From contig CM060833.1 in assembly GCA_030762175.1 (NCBI GenBank), forward strand, positions 9,134,501 to 9,198,500: 64,000 nt of DNA, written 5' to 3'. The notes under the pieces are model-generated. The model did not search any database, had not been told where the DNA came from, and saw only the letters and a program-made list of their open reading frames with translations. Made by a program: the position numbers and the translations under genes. Positions within the stretch are counted from its first letter, which is position 1. Every line of letters begins with the position of its first letter. This document shows, piece by piece, positions 35,201 through 41,210 of the stretch. The stretch is from Metallyticus violacea (lineage: Eukaryota; Arthropoda; Insecta; Mantodea; Metallyticidae).

Positions 35201-37686
35201 CGAAAAAATCCATCAATCCTGGCCGGGTTTGAACCTGCGATCTTGGGTGTAGAAGGCAAGTATGGGACAGAAGAGGAATAAGGAAAGTAATTGCATTAAT
35301 TATTCAACATGATCGCTTCAGGAAACATCTAAAAAAGGGGACTCATAAAGATGAACCCTCGTGCAGATTGTGTAAACAGGATAGGGAATCTGCCTCGCAT
35401 ATCCTGTTTGAGTGTCAAATCCTGGAAAGAAAGAGACTTGTTCCCTCTGAAACCAGGGAAGATCTGGGGAGGGACACCAATATTGGAATCAAAATACTGC
35501 AACTTGTGCAAGAAAAAGGTTTTGGGAAACAATGAAAGCATCTTTCCCAATGGGGTAACACAATAAGTCTTATTGTCCTGGAGATTGTTTTAAATTCCAT
35601 ATCCCCCCCCCCATTATCTTATCTATCTATATAAATTGTTTTCTGGAAAAGCAGTATACATAATGATGGCTTTAAAAGAAGAATTAATTTAGAAGCAGCT
35701 ACTTTTCCATTTCATTAGAGCCCATAAGCTCCTACTCACTCACTTTTATTGCTGACCCAAATGGCAATACACTTCCATCCTATCAGTTCCAGCACATACT
35801 GCAGACACATTTCTATTTCAAGCTAAGGCATGTATCAACCTGTACACGCAAGCTCAGCTCTCTAACTTTGATACAACTTACTGGCATAGATAACTTATTG
35901 AACACCCCTTATAGAATTTATTGACTTCTTAGATATACTGTAAATAACATATAATTTCAAAAATTTCTCTTTTACTAATTACAAATTATTTTATTTTTTG
36001 TCTGTATTGTTATTTCAGGGTGGAGTTCACTGTAGGCAGCAAACCAATTAACAAGTTCAGAATGATAGAGCGCCACTTCTTTAGGGACAAACTTCTCAAG
36101 AGTTTTGATTTTGAATTTGGATTTTGTATCCCAAACAGCAAGAATACATGTGAACACATTTATGAATTTCCAACCTTAGCTCCAGATTTAGGTAAGTATA
36201 CTAATCATATTCTCCATTTCTGTTCAGTAGCATATAATTGAAATACAGCGTTACCCCACATTTATGTTTCCATATTTGTTTCCCATTGTTTACAGCATTT
36301 TTGTTGGTCCCTCAGTTTTCCTTTGTTCATAATGTACAAGGATCATTTGAAAAGTTCTCGTAATGACCAACAGATTGCAGCAGCAGTTCTAAAGCAGTTT
36401 TGTTATCAAAATTTGCACTGAAACTAGGAATTAAAGATTCCCATTGTTCAAATGGTTGGTTACAGTGTTTCAAATTAGACCACAATGTCATGTGGCAAAT
36501 TGTTTGTTGACAGGCAACAACTGAAGCGAAAGCAAATTTTATCAACCATTTGGATGAAGAAAATTGCTACAAACTTTGTTACAGATACATAGAAGAAGAA
36601 TGTAAAGCAAGCATTGATGAAAATATATTTTAAACATCAATAAAGTAATATGTCCTTTACATATGTATTCCACATGTCCATACTAATAACTTCACTTACA
36701 TACATAACACTAGTACATGTTTTGGAAGCACTTGCTTTCATCATCAGCTGAACTGCTATGAGTGGCTGAGGTCGTTAAGGCATAGACTCTTGAACGGGAG
36801 GTCTGGGATTCGAATCCCACCAGGACTATCCTCCCTCACTTTTTTTTTTATCCAGGTTTTCCTCAGTCCTCATAACTGGCAAATGCGGGGGAGGTACCCT
36901 AAGCATAGGACTGGAACGTTTCCTTCCTGGAAAAAAATCCTTTCCCAATATATAATTTCATCTCATGTATCATCAGTGTCCACCGCTTGTGGTGCCTCAG
37001 TAATAAAAATGGAATTAAACACTACTTTAAAAAAAAATCATCAGCTGTTGACAGAGTGTAGGATATATTACCACTCATTGTCTACAGCTTCACAAGTACA
37101 GTCATTTAAAGTAATATGTATTTATGATGTATGTATATAATGTTTTGGTAAAAAAATGTTAACCTGCAGCAAATGTTCACATGTGTGTTGAAAGAGGGGG
37201 GAGATGACTGCTTACAGGACATGTATTAATAAATAAAATTACATATTACTATTGTGACGTCATGTAAACTATGAATTCATTCTCCAGTAGATAATATATT
37301 TCAAAATATTTAAAAAAACACATTCATGGCCTCACTCTTAATGAACAAGGAAACAGACTGAGTTAAAAGCATTTAAAGTATTAATATGATAAGACATAAC
37401 CTCAAAAATTACAATTATAATGCTTATAACATAACAAATTATTATTGAGGAAATCACTCAAATTTGAGTGATTTCCTCAATAATAATTTGTTATGTTATA
37501 CTATATTTCACTGTGAAAATTCCCGCAATTCAAAAACTATAATGCTTATGTTTGCATTTTACAGTGAAGGAGATGATAGCGCACCCCTTCGAGACAAGAT
37601 CAGATAGCTTCTATTTTGTGGATGATCGGCTCATCATGCACAACAAGGCAGATTATGCCTATGATGGTGGTCTTCAGCCACAGTGA
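11759..37686 (+). CDS. unc-119: UNC119 homologue, whole gene (6 coding exons)
   Basis: Six exons joined by GT/AG introns give 233 codons plus TGA, close to the roughly 240 residues usual for UNC119. Known family role: a beta-sandwich protein of the PDE6-delta/UNC119 fold that binds myristoylated N-termini (for example G-protein alpha subunits) and ferries them to membranes or cilia, with release by ARL2/ARL3 GTPases. Seen here: a divergent basic N-terminus (1-32), then [78 protein letters not shown] and finally [20 protein letters not shown] near the C-terminus, all hallmark blocks in the right order. An in-frame TGA nine bases before the ATG supports this start. No frame break is visible, so the gene looks functional. 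About 25 kb of the 26-kb span is intron, largely transposons. The symbol is by homology. Confidence 0.95.
12190..12270 (+). CDS. unc-119: unc-119 coding exon 2
   Basis: 81 bases between the acceptor TATTTCAG and the donor GTAAGT. Codes for [19 protein letters not shown] and then LRLPKITE, the block that precedes the lipid-binding sandwich in UNC119 proteins. Phase 1 on both sides. Confidence 0.93.
13531..13574 (-). ncRNA. Hammerhead-like ribozyme, PLE A left arm
   Basis: Reverse complement of the fold at 14489-14532, with no difference seen. Stem I GGAA/TTCC, core CTGAAGA, stem II GGAGC/GCTCC, then GAAAC, a tiny stem III and the cleavage triplet GTT. Confidence 0.55.
14489..14532 (+). ncRNA. 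Hammerhead-like ribozyme, PLE A right arm
   Basis: Stem I GGAA pairs with TTCC across the motif. The core CTGAAGA fits CUGANGA. Stem II is GGAGC/GCTCC around AATTA, then GAAAC, a two-pair stem III (AC/GT around TTA) and the triplet GTT. Penelope-like elements are known to carry such minimal hammerheads in their terminal repeats. Confidence 0.6.
15457..15699 (-). mobile_element. Penelope-like element C, 243-bp end-only copy inside B
   Basis: An 11-bp duplication, AAATTTTCTTT, flanks it (15446-15456 and 15700-15710). Joining across it restores the reading of element B. It holds only a tail (AACACAGTGAAG), one arm (about 15537-15575), the terminal region with its ribozyme-like part, and the inverted arm (15658-15699). 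It has no coding sequence. Confidence 0.85.
16166..16210 (+). ncRNA. Hammerhead-like ribozyme with intact core, PLE B
   Basis: The perfect core CTGATGA at 16171-16177 is followed by stem II GAAGG/CCTTT, then GAAAC (16196) and the minimal stem III with triplet ATGTC. Stem I pairs poorly by eye. The opposite arm of B keeps the fold but has CTGACAA. Confidence 0.55.
16756..18113 (+). mobile_element. Mariner element, decayed, with PLE F inside
   Basis: Terminal inverted repeats share CAATAAAGAATG-type sequence (TAATAAAGAATGGTCAT at the left, and the complement near 18088 at the right). The + strand reads [14 protein letters not shown] from about 17190, then [20 protein letters not shown], then [17 protein letters not shown] and finally [15 protein letters not shown] before a C-terminus in broken frames. 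These are the mariner DNA-binding and catalytic blocks in order. Many stops and frameshifts are present. Confidence 0.8.
16861..17069. mobile_element. Penelope-like element F, minimal fold-back hairpin
   Basis: Arms of about 80 bp (about 16888-16970 and 16987-17069) are near-perfect inverted copies with a loop of about 16 bp. The left side has the tail AACTAATACAGTCAAGCAG. The arm reaches only as far as GTGAAACATGTTC, the 3' part of the ribozyme, so the fold switches strand there. It sits inside the mariner at 16756. Confidence 0.75.
18160..18900 (-). mobile_element. Non-LTR retrotransposon RT relic (Jockey-like)
   Basis: The - strand reads [16 protein letters not shown] and then [20 protein letters not shown], preceded by a patch like the usual K...LSI+RK...WG. 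These are the last reverse-transcriptase blocks of Jockey-type elements. It is broken by many stops, and clade is uncertain. Confidence 0.5.
18905..19510. other. Intron 2 DNA, nothing recognised
   Basis: AT-rich. It contains ACAGGGTGTCAATGAACTAT near 19194, which looks like a DNA-transposon end, but I found no partner. Confidence 0.35.
19515..20955 (-). mobile_element. DD41D Tc1/mariner-like element, copy 1
   Basis: The ends share GCTCAGGCA inverted (near 19533 and 20936). The - strand reads [20 protein letters not shown] and [20 protein letters not shown], then [12 protein letters not shown] and APGYQYEHN. It aligns along its length with the copy at 29759. By alignment with the family the second and third catalytic Asp would be about 41 residues apart. 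The third Asp is mutated (QIN). SINE2 is inserted in its 5' half. Confidence 0.75.
20527..20736 (+). mobile_element. SINE2 copy, 5' truncated, inside DD41D copy 1
   Basis: Matches the body of the tRNA-headed SINE at 36751: CCAGGTTTTCCTCAG, TGGCAAATGC, GGAACGTTTCC, TTTCCCAATATAT, GTCCACCGCCTGTGGTGCC and an A-rich end. The polymerase III boxes are missing. DD41D copy 2 lacks it, which shows insertion. Confidence 0.8.
21154..21267 (+). CDS. unc-119: unc-119 coding exon 3
   Basis: 114 bases between the acceptor TTTATTTCTAG and the donor GTAAG. Starts the beta-sandwich: [33 protein letters not shown]. The preceding intron is 8.9 kb and holds three Penelope-like insertions, a mariner and a DD41D element. 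Confidence 0.95.
21270..22633. other. Intron 3 DNA; possible LTR-like fragment, 148-codon ORF
   Basis: Near 22170-22240 two related lines, ATTAATGGAGGCGCCACTG and ATTATTGGTGGGTTCGCC, resemble the primer-binding side of an LTR, but no left LTR end or target duplication was found. An open frame at 22215-22661 (148 codons) shows no known domain. Confidence 0.3.
22868..24274 (+). mobile_element. Penelope-like element D (inner), 13-bp TSD
   Basis: TTAAAGTTTATGT flanks it (22855-22867 and 24275-24287). The tail AAACACAGTGAAGCTAATCA is at the left. Inverted arms of about 620 bp (about 22906-23531 and 23650-24274) differ at only a few bases, with a spacer of about 120 bp. The right arm keeps an open endonuclease frame. 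The left arm has lost one base near 23249, which breaks the frame. Confidence 0.92.
23582..24229 (+). CDS. Penelope GIY-YIG endonuclease domain, 215 codons open
   Basis: The best-kept coding sequence among the mobile elements here. From about residue 28, [19 protein letters not shown] and [11 protein letters not shown] are the linker that follows the reverse transcriptase. [20 protein letters not shown] then gives the GIY and YIG strands with a CxxC between them, TRLKEHF supplies the conserved Arg and a His, and [10 protein letters not shown] the last His pair of the PLE zinc motif. Known role: nicking target DNA for reverse transcription. The reverse transcriptase itself is absent, so it cannot act alone; the first 25 or so residues come from the fold-back spacer. 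Expression is not indicated. Confidence 0.7.
   Translation: MKLLYFFVYQFLIKTILRFKPNQKLVFKKFTFHPRTMKKFQNIFKDYNIRLARINRYSLKNILKDNVDESTPHEEKAGIYKITCAECDKIYIGKTKRNIGTRLKEHFRNIKYKQIEKSAVAYHFWTENHDIIKKVELLKAVQGSTELDTWEKIHIYKHRDHVMNFDVPEEGNTNFRLIKVPPGQNRTSTGPIESPISHPVAEDEDKHLRNMYHIL
26195..26315 (+). mobile_element. Penelope-like 3'-end fragment G
   Basis: Diverged copy of the right arm of element A: GAACTGACAATAGGAGCGAT..., then TTTTATTGAATTTTAGTGG and GTTACAATCTCAACTCAA. No second arm was seen nearby. Confidence 0.65.
26207..26248 (+). ncRNA. Decayed hammerhead-like ribozyme, fragment G
   Basis: Stem I GGAA/TTCC, core CTGACAA (one core base off), stem II GGAGC/GCTCC around GATG, GAAAC, loop TA, triplet GTC. 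The paired stems survive although the core is changed. Confidence 0.45.
26360..26960 (+). mobile_element. Tc1-like (DDE_3) transposase relic
   Basis: The + strand reads [18 protein letters not shown] across one stop, then [12 protein letters not shown] and [18 protein letters not shown] in shifted frames. These match the DNA-binding linker and the patch after the first catalytic Asp of insect Tc1-like transposases. It is short and broken. The elements at 43236 and 56589 look related. Confidence 0.5.
27265..27663. mobile_element. Non-autonomous hAT-like element
   Basis: AGTGGTTCCCAACT at the left (27265) and AGTTGGGAACCACGAT at the right (27649) are inverted ends of the type common in hAT elements. 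The body of about 400 bp is AT-rich and noncoding. No clean 8-bp target duplication was seen. Confidence 0.65.
28250..28600. repeat. Diverged tandem repeat
   Basis: Three loose copies of a unit of about 80 bp with GCTCTAGCAG, TTTTTTCACAA or CCAACAAAAACTTGG, then CATTTAAATAAAATAAGAAAAA. Divergence is high and the ends are fuzzy. Confidence 0.5.
29158..29205. repeat. ATT microsatellite
   Basis: About 16 uninterrupted ATT units. Confidence 0.95.
29629..29743 (+). CDS. unc-119: unc-119 coding exon 4
   Basis: Codes for an acidic linker ([13 protein letters not shown]) and then [13 protein letters not shown] and [10 protein letters not shown], ending at the donor GTAAGT. The acceptor is ambiguous: ATTACAG before 29629 or CTATTTAG before 29611. 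Both keep frame and differ by six residues (EMDVIT). The acidic linker is the variable loop of the family, so homology does not choose between them. Confidence 0.92.
29759..31319 (-). mobile_element. DD41D Tc1/mariner-like element, copy 2
   Basis: Terminal inverted repeats ACAGAGGGTAGCTCCAGTTA (left) and ACAGAGTGTTGCCCCTGTTA (right, complement). The - strand reads [20 protein letters not shown], then [20 protein letters not shown] and KASSHIS, then, after the SINE, IPVKSPD and [18 protein letters not shown]. The Asp expected before KASSH is Val and the third is Asn, so it is inactive. Its left end lies only 15 bp past the donor of unc-119 exon 4. SINE1 is inserted at 30044. Confidence 0.82.
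30044..30335 (+). mobile_element. SINE1 copy, tRNA-derived, inside DD41D copy 2
   Basis: Flanked by ACTTCACAGGG and ACTTTACAGGG (30033 and 30336). The head has an A box (GTGATGTAGTGGTAACC) and a B box (GGGTTCAATCCC), followed by a shared body of about 200 bp (CCTAAGTATGAC, GGAAGGAAAGTAAAGC, TTAAAGAGCATCCAT). DD41D copy 1 is uninterrupted here. Confidence 0.9.
31490..32480 (-). mobile_element. Mariner transposase relic
   Basis: The - strand reads [20 protein letters not shown], then [17 protein letters not shown] and [15 protein letters not shown], then [16 protein letters not shown] with the second catalytic Asp, and [14 protein letters not shown]. This is the mariner core in the right order across broken frames. 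Confidence 0.75.
33110..33190 (-). mobile_element. Penelope-like 3'-end fragment H with hammerhead core
   Basis: The - strand reads CTGATGATGGGAGTGATCAC and then AAAACAATGTTG, followed by TAAGTGAAGTTTA as at other Penelope ends. The core CTGATGA is intact. No matching arm was located. Confidence 0.5.
33550..34020 (+). mobile_element. Pogo/Tigger-like transposase relic
   Basis: The + strand reads KALVEWF and later [19 protein letters not shown] and CTGGQIAKE after frame breaks. This is the ADETGLFFR..P..T..FKGE..GGK.AKER patch of pogo/CENP-B type DDE transposases. The Asp of ADET is changed to Asn. Confidence 0.65.
34180..34700 (+). mobile_element. Mariner transposase N-terminal relic
   Basis: The + strand reads [10 protein letters not shown], then [20 protein letters not shown] and [11 protein letters not shown], then [16 protein letters not shown] and IMSPGS. 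This matches the second helix-turn-helix and the linker before the first catalytic Asp of mariners, with several stops. Confidence 0.6.
34740..35600 (+). mobile_element. Jockey-like non-LTR element, RNase H to 3' end
   Basis: [20 protein letters not shown] is the last RNase H block. After the SINE1 insertion the frame continues [19 protein letters not shown] and [18 protein letters not shown], the CxxC...H...C zinc motif that ends Jockey/R1-type ORF2. The element is 5' truncated. Confidence 0.8.
35000..35264 (-). mobile_element. SINE1 copy inside the Jockey-like element
   Basis: GGACAGAAGAGG flanks it on both sides (34988 and 35265). The - strand reads the tRNA-like head with B box GGTTCAAACCCGGCC and the same body as the copy at 30044. 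Confidence 0.9.
36019..36191 (+). CDS. unc-119: unc-119 coding exon 5
   Basis: 173 bases between the acceptor TTATTTCAG and the donor GTAAGT. Codes for [38 protein letters not shown] and [18 protein letters not shown], the most conserved strands of the lipid pocket. Confidence 0.96.
36337..36425 (+). mobile_element. Mariner 5'-end fragment
   Basis: AAGGATCATTTGAAAAGTTC followed by a stretch that is the inverted copy of 46965-47048, the 5' end of the mariner at 45883. Only the end is present here; the following 200 bp show no transposase. Confidence 0.6.
36680..37130 (-). mobile_element. Penelope-like end I, split by SINE2
   Basis: The - strand reads CTGATGATGAAAGCAAGTGC, then TTCCAAAACATGTAC and TAAGTGAAG, a Penelope terminal region with an intact hammerhead core. 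The SINE2 insertion duplicates the core itself, ATCATCAGCTG, at both of its ends. Confidence 0.6.
36751..37036 (+). mobile_element. SINE2, full copy with tRNA-like head
   Basis: ATCATCAGCTG flanks it (36740-36750 and 37037-37047). The head has GAGTGGCTGAGGTCGTTAAG (A box region) and GATTCGAATCCC (B box). The body is shared with 20527, 48000 and 50385, and it ends in an A run. Confidence 0.9.
37425..37500. repeat. Perfect 76-bp palindrome in unc-119 intron 5
   Basis: Every base from 37425 to 37500 pairs with its mirror, with no loop. The centre is CTCAAATTTGAG. It could form a 38-bp hairpin in the pre-mRNA 65 bp before the exon 6 boundary. Confidence 0.97.
37428..37537 (-). mobile_element. 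Penelope-like element J, 110-bp palindrome insertion
   Basis: TATAATGCTTAT flanks it exactly (37416-37427 and 37538-37549). It consists of a palindrome plus, on the right, a tail whose complement reads GGGAATTTTCACAGTGAAAT, nearly the tail of element B. Orientation is set by the tail. Confidence 0.75.
37565..37686 (+). CDS. unc-119: unc-119 coding exon 6 (last)
   Basis: Starts after TTTTACAG and ends with TGA at 37684-37686. Codes for [15 protein letters not shown] and then the C-terminal strand pair ending [13 protein letters not shown] perfect 76-bp palindrome sits 65 bp before it in the intron. Confidence 0.96.
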
Positions 37687-38096
37687 TGTACTTCATGTTT
37701 CACAAATCACATTCCTTATATACCAATAGCTCTCTGATTTATTTACTGTAAGTGTTCTTTATTTATGCATTACTTAATATGTCAGGGATATACAAAAGTG
37801 ATATAATATAAGTTCCAAAGAAAAATATTAATTAAGACAAAAGGTGGCTTAAATATTAATGGGGTAGATCTTTTTTAGAAATTACTTTAATTCAAAATTA
37901 CTTTTTTATATCATGCTCTTGAAAGCTTTATATTTTACACTTCTGGACTTCAGTGAAAGCAGTAGGAAATCCTATTTTAATTTTCTGATAATTTCATTGT
38001 TTTTCTGGCATTGTGGGGTCTCAAAATGTCTTGGAGGAAGTAAATGGATTTGTTCCAGTATCCCAAAAGGACATAATCATATGCTTCACCTATGTG

Positions 38097-38102
38097 AATA
38101 AA
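38097..38102 (+). terminator. Candidate unc-119 poly(A) signal
   Basis: AATAAA about 410 bases after the unc-119 stop codon. It is the first canonical hexamer seen downstream in AT-rich DNA, so it may be chance. Confidence 0.35.
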
Positions 38103-39529
38103 ATTTCATAGTAATACTGTGTTAGTTTTCTTGCAACATGGCTAATCTGAGAATTGATATTTGCCACTCTCTCAATGACTCCTCGAGACTTATGAATAAA
38201 ATACTAAACTGAGTTTTATATGTGGTTACTACAGACTTTATATTTTTCAAACCATCCCTAGAGTGACTGATCAACTACATGCATATATAAGGACTGTTCA
38301 AATGAAACATAGATAGGGTTTTGAAATAAACACATTATGTATTGGGCAATATACAGTATATGACATGGTAGCATTTAGATGACATTTAATGTGTTTATAA
38401 GCCATTGTCAGTGAAGCATTGAAATATTTCAAATTGAATGATTCTTAATGTTGACACACACTTTACTTACAGGGTTTTTAATTAGAACATGTTTTGAGAA
38501 TTTTCATTTCCCTCTTAACTGTTCTATCCACATGGGAAAAATGTTTATCCTTAAAAATTGAGATAAATGAATGAATTTTGACTCCACCTCAGTATGAATT
38601 CAGCCACATTCAACAGATTCAGGTTCAAGGTTTTTATTCATCAATTTTGCACAGGTTGTACATTTGACTTCATCATTTTATATTAATACATAACTACAAA
38701 TAAATGTAATAAACACCTCGTGTGGATGCATTATATTCTAAAGAGATAGGCAATGTTTTTTTTAAAAAAAATTAAAATATTTGAGTGAAAAAGTGGAATG
38801 CTGAGATATTTTAGGACACTTCAGCTCATAGACATGTTCACTGCGCAAAGTTTCCTGTAAGAAGTTGGCTGGTATTGTGGTACAGTATTTCCGCTTGCTT
38901 ATGTATCGATGATTTTGCTTTCAGAAGCTGAGTATAAAGTTTCCAACAAGACTAGATTAGGATTCAACACAAAATTTGCTTCCTTTCAATCACGAGGAAA
39001 ACCATGGATATAAACTCTAGACACAAGACTTTGACACCTATCTAACTCTCTAATTTAACTTCCAAGAAAGAGTTCCTCCTTGGTATAAAAATTATGTTTT
39101 AACAATAGAGTTGTAACACATTTTTTAAATGTGCTTGAAGTGCTTTAAAATATTTTGGTATTTTATTATACAGGATTGCACTTTTATGTAACACATAATT
39201 GATGCTTTTTGCAGTCTGTGATATTGTAAGAGCATTAGTCCAATTGATCCAGTATACATGCTAATCTTCATTATTCCTAAAAAAAAGTATATTACTATGA
39301 CAGAAGATATAGTTTTTATACATATTATCTTTTTGCCTAAGAAGAACACGAGCTGTTCAAAATATTGCAATATTAAATCTGGCTTTCTAAGTGTTTTATC
39401 CTTTTTCTACTAATCTAGTTATTGTTATTTTAGTTACATTGTTCAGTGTGTTATTTTATTTTATATATGGACAGTAACGATAGAACATTTAATTTAATTC
39501 CATTAAAATTGTTTTAAAAATTGAGGAAT

Positions 39530-40310
39530 CCAAAGGAAGTGAAAGTTGGCAGTAAACAACTAAGAACTCTAATACATGCGGTCAACCAGGTTTTGATTTT
39601 TGACGCAGAAGATGACCTTTAAAATTCTTCCAAGATATCTGACATTGCAAAACAGTGTAATATACAAGTCTCCGTAGATAAAACTAAAACTGTATTGAAG
39701 GAAAATAAATCAGAATAGCAAAAATAGTTATATGGAACCAGATTATAGAACATGAGAGATCCTTTAAATATTTAGGCTGCAAAATAAGTAATTTAAACAA
39801 AGAGGAAATGGATAGACCCATTCATAGATATAACTCTATCAATGGACTTGTAAAAAGAAATTTCAGAAAACAAATGAGAAAAGAAGTGCTATTAAAATTC
39901 TATAATACTGTCAGTAAACCTGTGTTAATGTATGGTAGTGAAATCATGGTTCTTAACAAAAGATGAAGAAAGATGGATGACTCCTGACAGCTCAGATGAG
40001 TCTTTTAAGGTCATTAGTAGAAGTGACTAGAAGAGATCATATCAGAAATTATTATATTAGCCAACAACTTGGTATCCAAAACATCACTGAGGACATGCAG
40101 TTATACAGAAAGAAATGGAAAGATCATGTAAAAAGGATGGAAAAAGGCAGATTATCTTGCATTATGCTCCAATACAAACAAGAGGATCCGGATCAGTAGG
40201 ATGCCTTAGGAACAGATGGAAAGACCAGTATTTCTGAAAAACGATGCTTCTGAAAGGGAAAATTAAGAAGAAAGGGGAAGAGGAAGAAGAAAATTTGGTT
40301 TACTGGTAGC
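39530..40310 (+). mobile_element. Non-LTR retrotransposon RT C-terminal relic
   Basis: The + strand reads SKPVLMYGSEIMVLNK, then LLRSLVEVTRRDHIRNYYIS and LGIQNITEDMQLYRKKWKDH with VKRMEKGRL. This tail of non-LTR ORF2 proteins (R..D+.RN..I...L.I.....+..Y+..W..H..RM) is familiar, but the clade is not settled. It is broken by stops. Confidence 0.65.
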
Positions 40311-40379
40311 ATGAGATGATAATTGCATTATTCTTAATATTTTCTTTTGTCATTTAAAAACCATAGATGATAAACTCGC

Positions 40380-41010
40380 TGCTAATAAGCTAATATAGAA
40401 TATACATAACCAAAATATTCTATTCTCAAACTATCTTTAGTTCAATTCCTACTTAATATGTGCATTGCATAAGGTATTTGGCTAAATTTGTAATATAAGG
40501 TAAAATGTGTTCGTTCCAAGATAAGTCTTGAGTCAATTACAACCCCTAAAAATGTTGTATTAAGATTCTTTATAGGTTTATTTTCAATTTCTGTGCTGTA
40601 TGAATTATTAAGGAGAGTGTGTTTATTGAAATGGTTGTAATTATGTTGATATTTAATATTTATTAGGTTTTAACCAATTATTTAAATTTTGCTTTGCATC
40701 ACTGATATAATATTGCAAAATAACTTTACCCTGGCTTCCTAACTTGGGCACCATTAGCAAACAACTATATTTGCAAGTGAAGTTAATAACTGGTCGCAAT
40801 ATTGAGCCTTCTAATATACCAAACTTGGTCAAAGGGAAGCAGATTGCTAATTCTACAAATTGGGTTCTAAATTTAAGATGTATATCAAACCACTACCTCT
40901 AATGCCATTAGCTTCATGGTTTTTTTTAGCAAGATGTCATGGTCCATCACATTGAAGGTTTTAGTAAGATCTTTAAATAGACCTAGGAAAATTTTTATTG
41001 TCTTTTGCAT
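40380..41010 (-). mobile_element. Non-LTR retrotransposon RT relic
   Basis: The - strand reads FLGVVIDSRL and then YAMHILS after a decayed GSIL patch further upstream near 40800. This is the late reverse-transcriptase region of Jockey/CR1-type elements. It runs opposite to the relic at 39530. Confidence 0.5.
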
Positions 41011-41210
41011 TTAAGATATTTCCCAAAAAAGAGAATATGTTGACAGAGTAGCAACTTTGATCTAGCCACAACCACACCAAAAAATCCAAAGCTTACCAAG
41101 TAGTCAGTGAACAGCTGAAGATAGGAACAACGGTTCCCAAAATGTCCCAATTAAAAACCCTGTAAATGAACTTCATGTCAACATTTGGAAACATTCAATT
41201 TGGAATATAT

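Larger units (their letters stand above)
38404..41210. mobile_element. Penelope-like ends K enclosing other retroelement relics
   Basis: Inverted arms at about 38422-38500 and 41115-41210 share CAAATTGAATG, ATGTTGACA and TTACAGGGTTTTTAATT. A tail-like TCAGTGAAGCATTG lies just left. The right arm has CTGAAGATAGGAACAACGGT, then TCCCAAAATGTC, a ribozyme-like fold. No target duplication was found, and the 2.6 kb inside is mostly other elements. Confidence 0.5.

Noticed and set aside
35614..35622. Poly(C) run and similar runs at 43736, 60560
   Set aside because: Short homopolymers, common and without a partner feature.
36760..36830. tRNA-like sequence with A and B boxes
   Set aside because: It is the head of the SINE2 copy: it lacks a foldable acceptor stem and runs on into the SINE body shared with other copies. 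The same holds for the SINE1 heads at 30044, 49647, 52290 and 35240.
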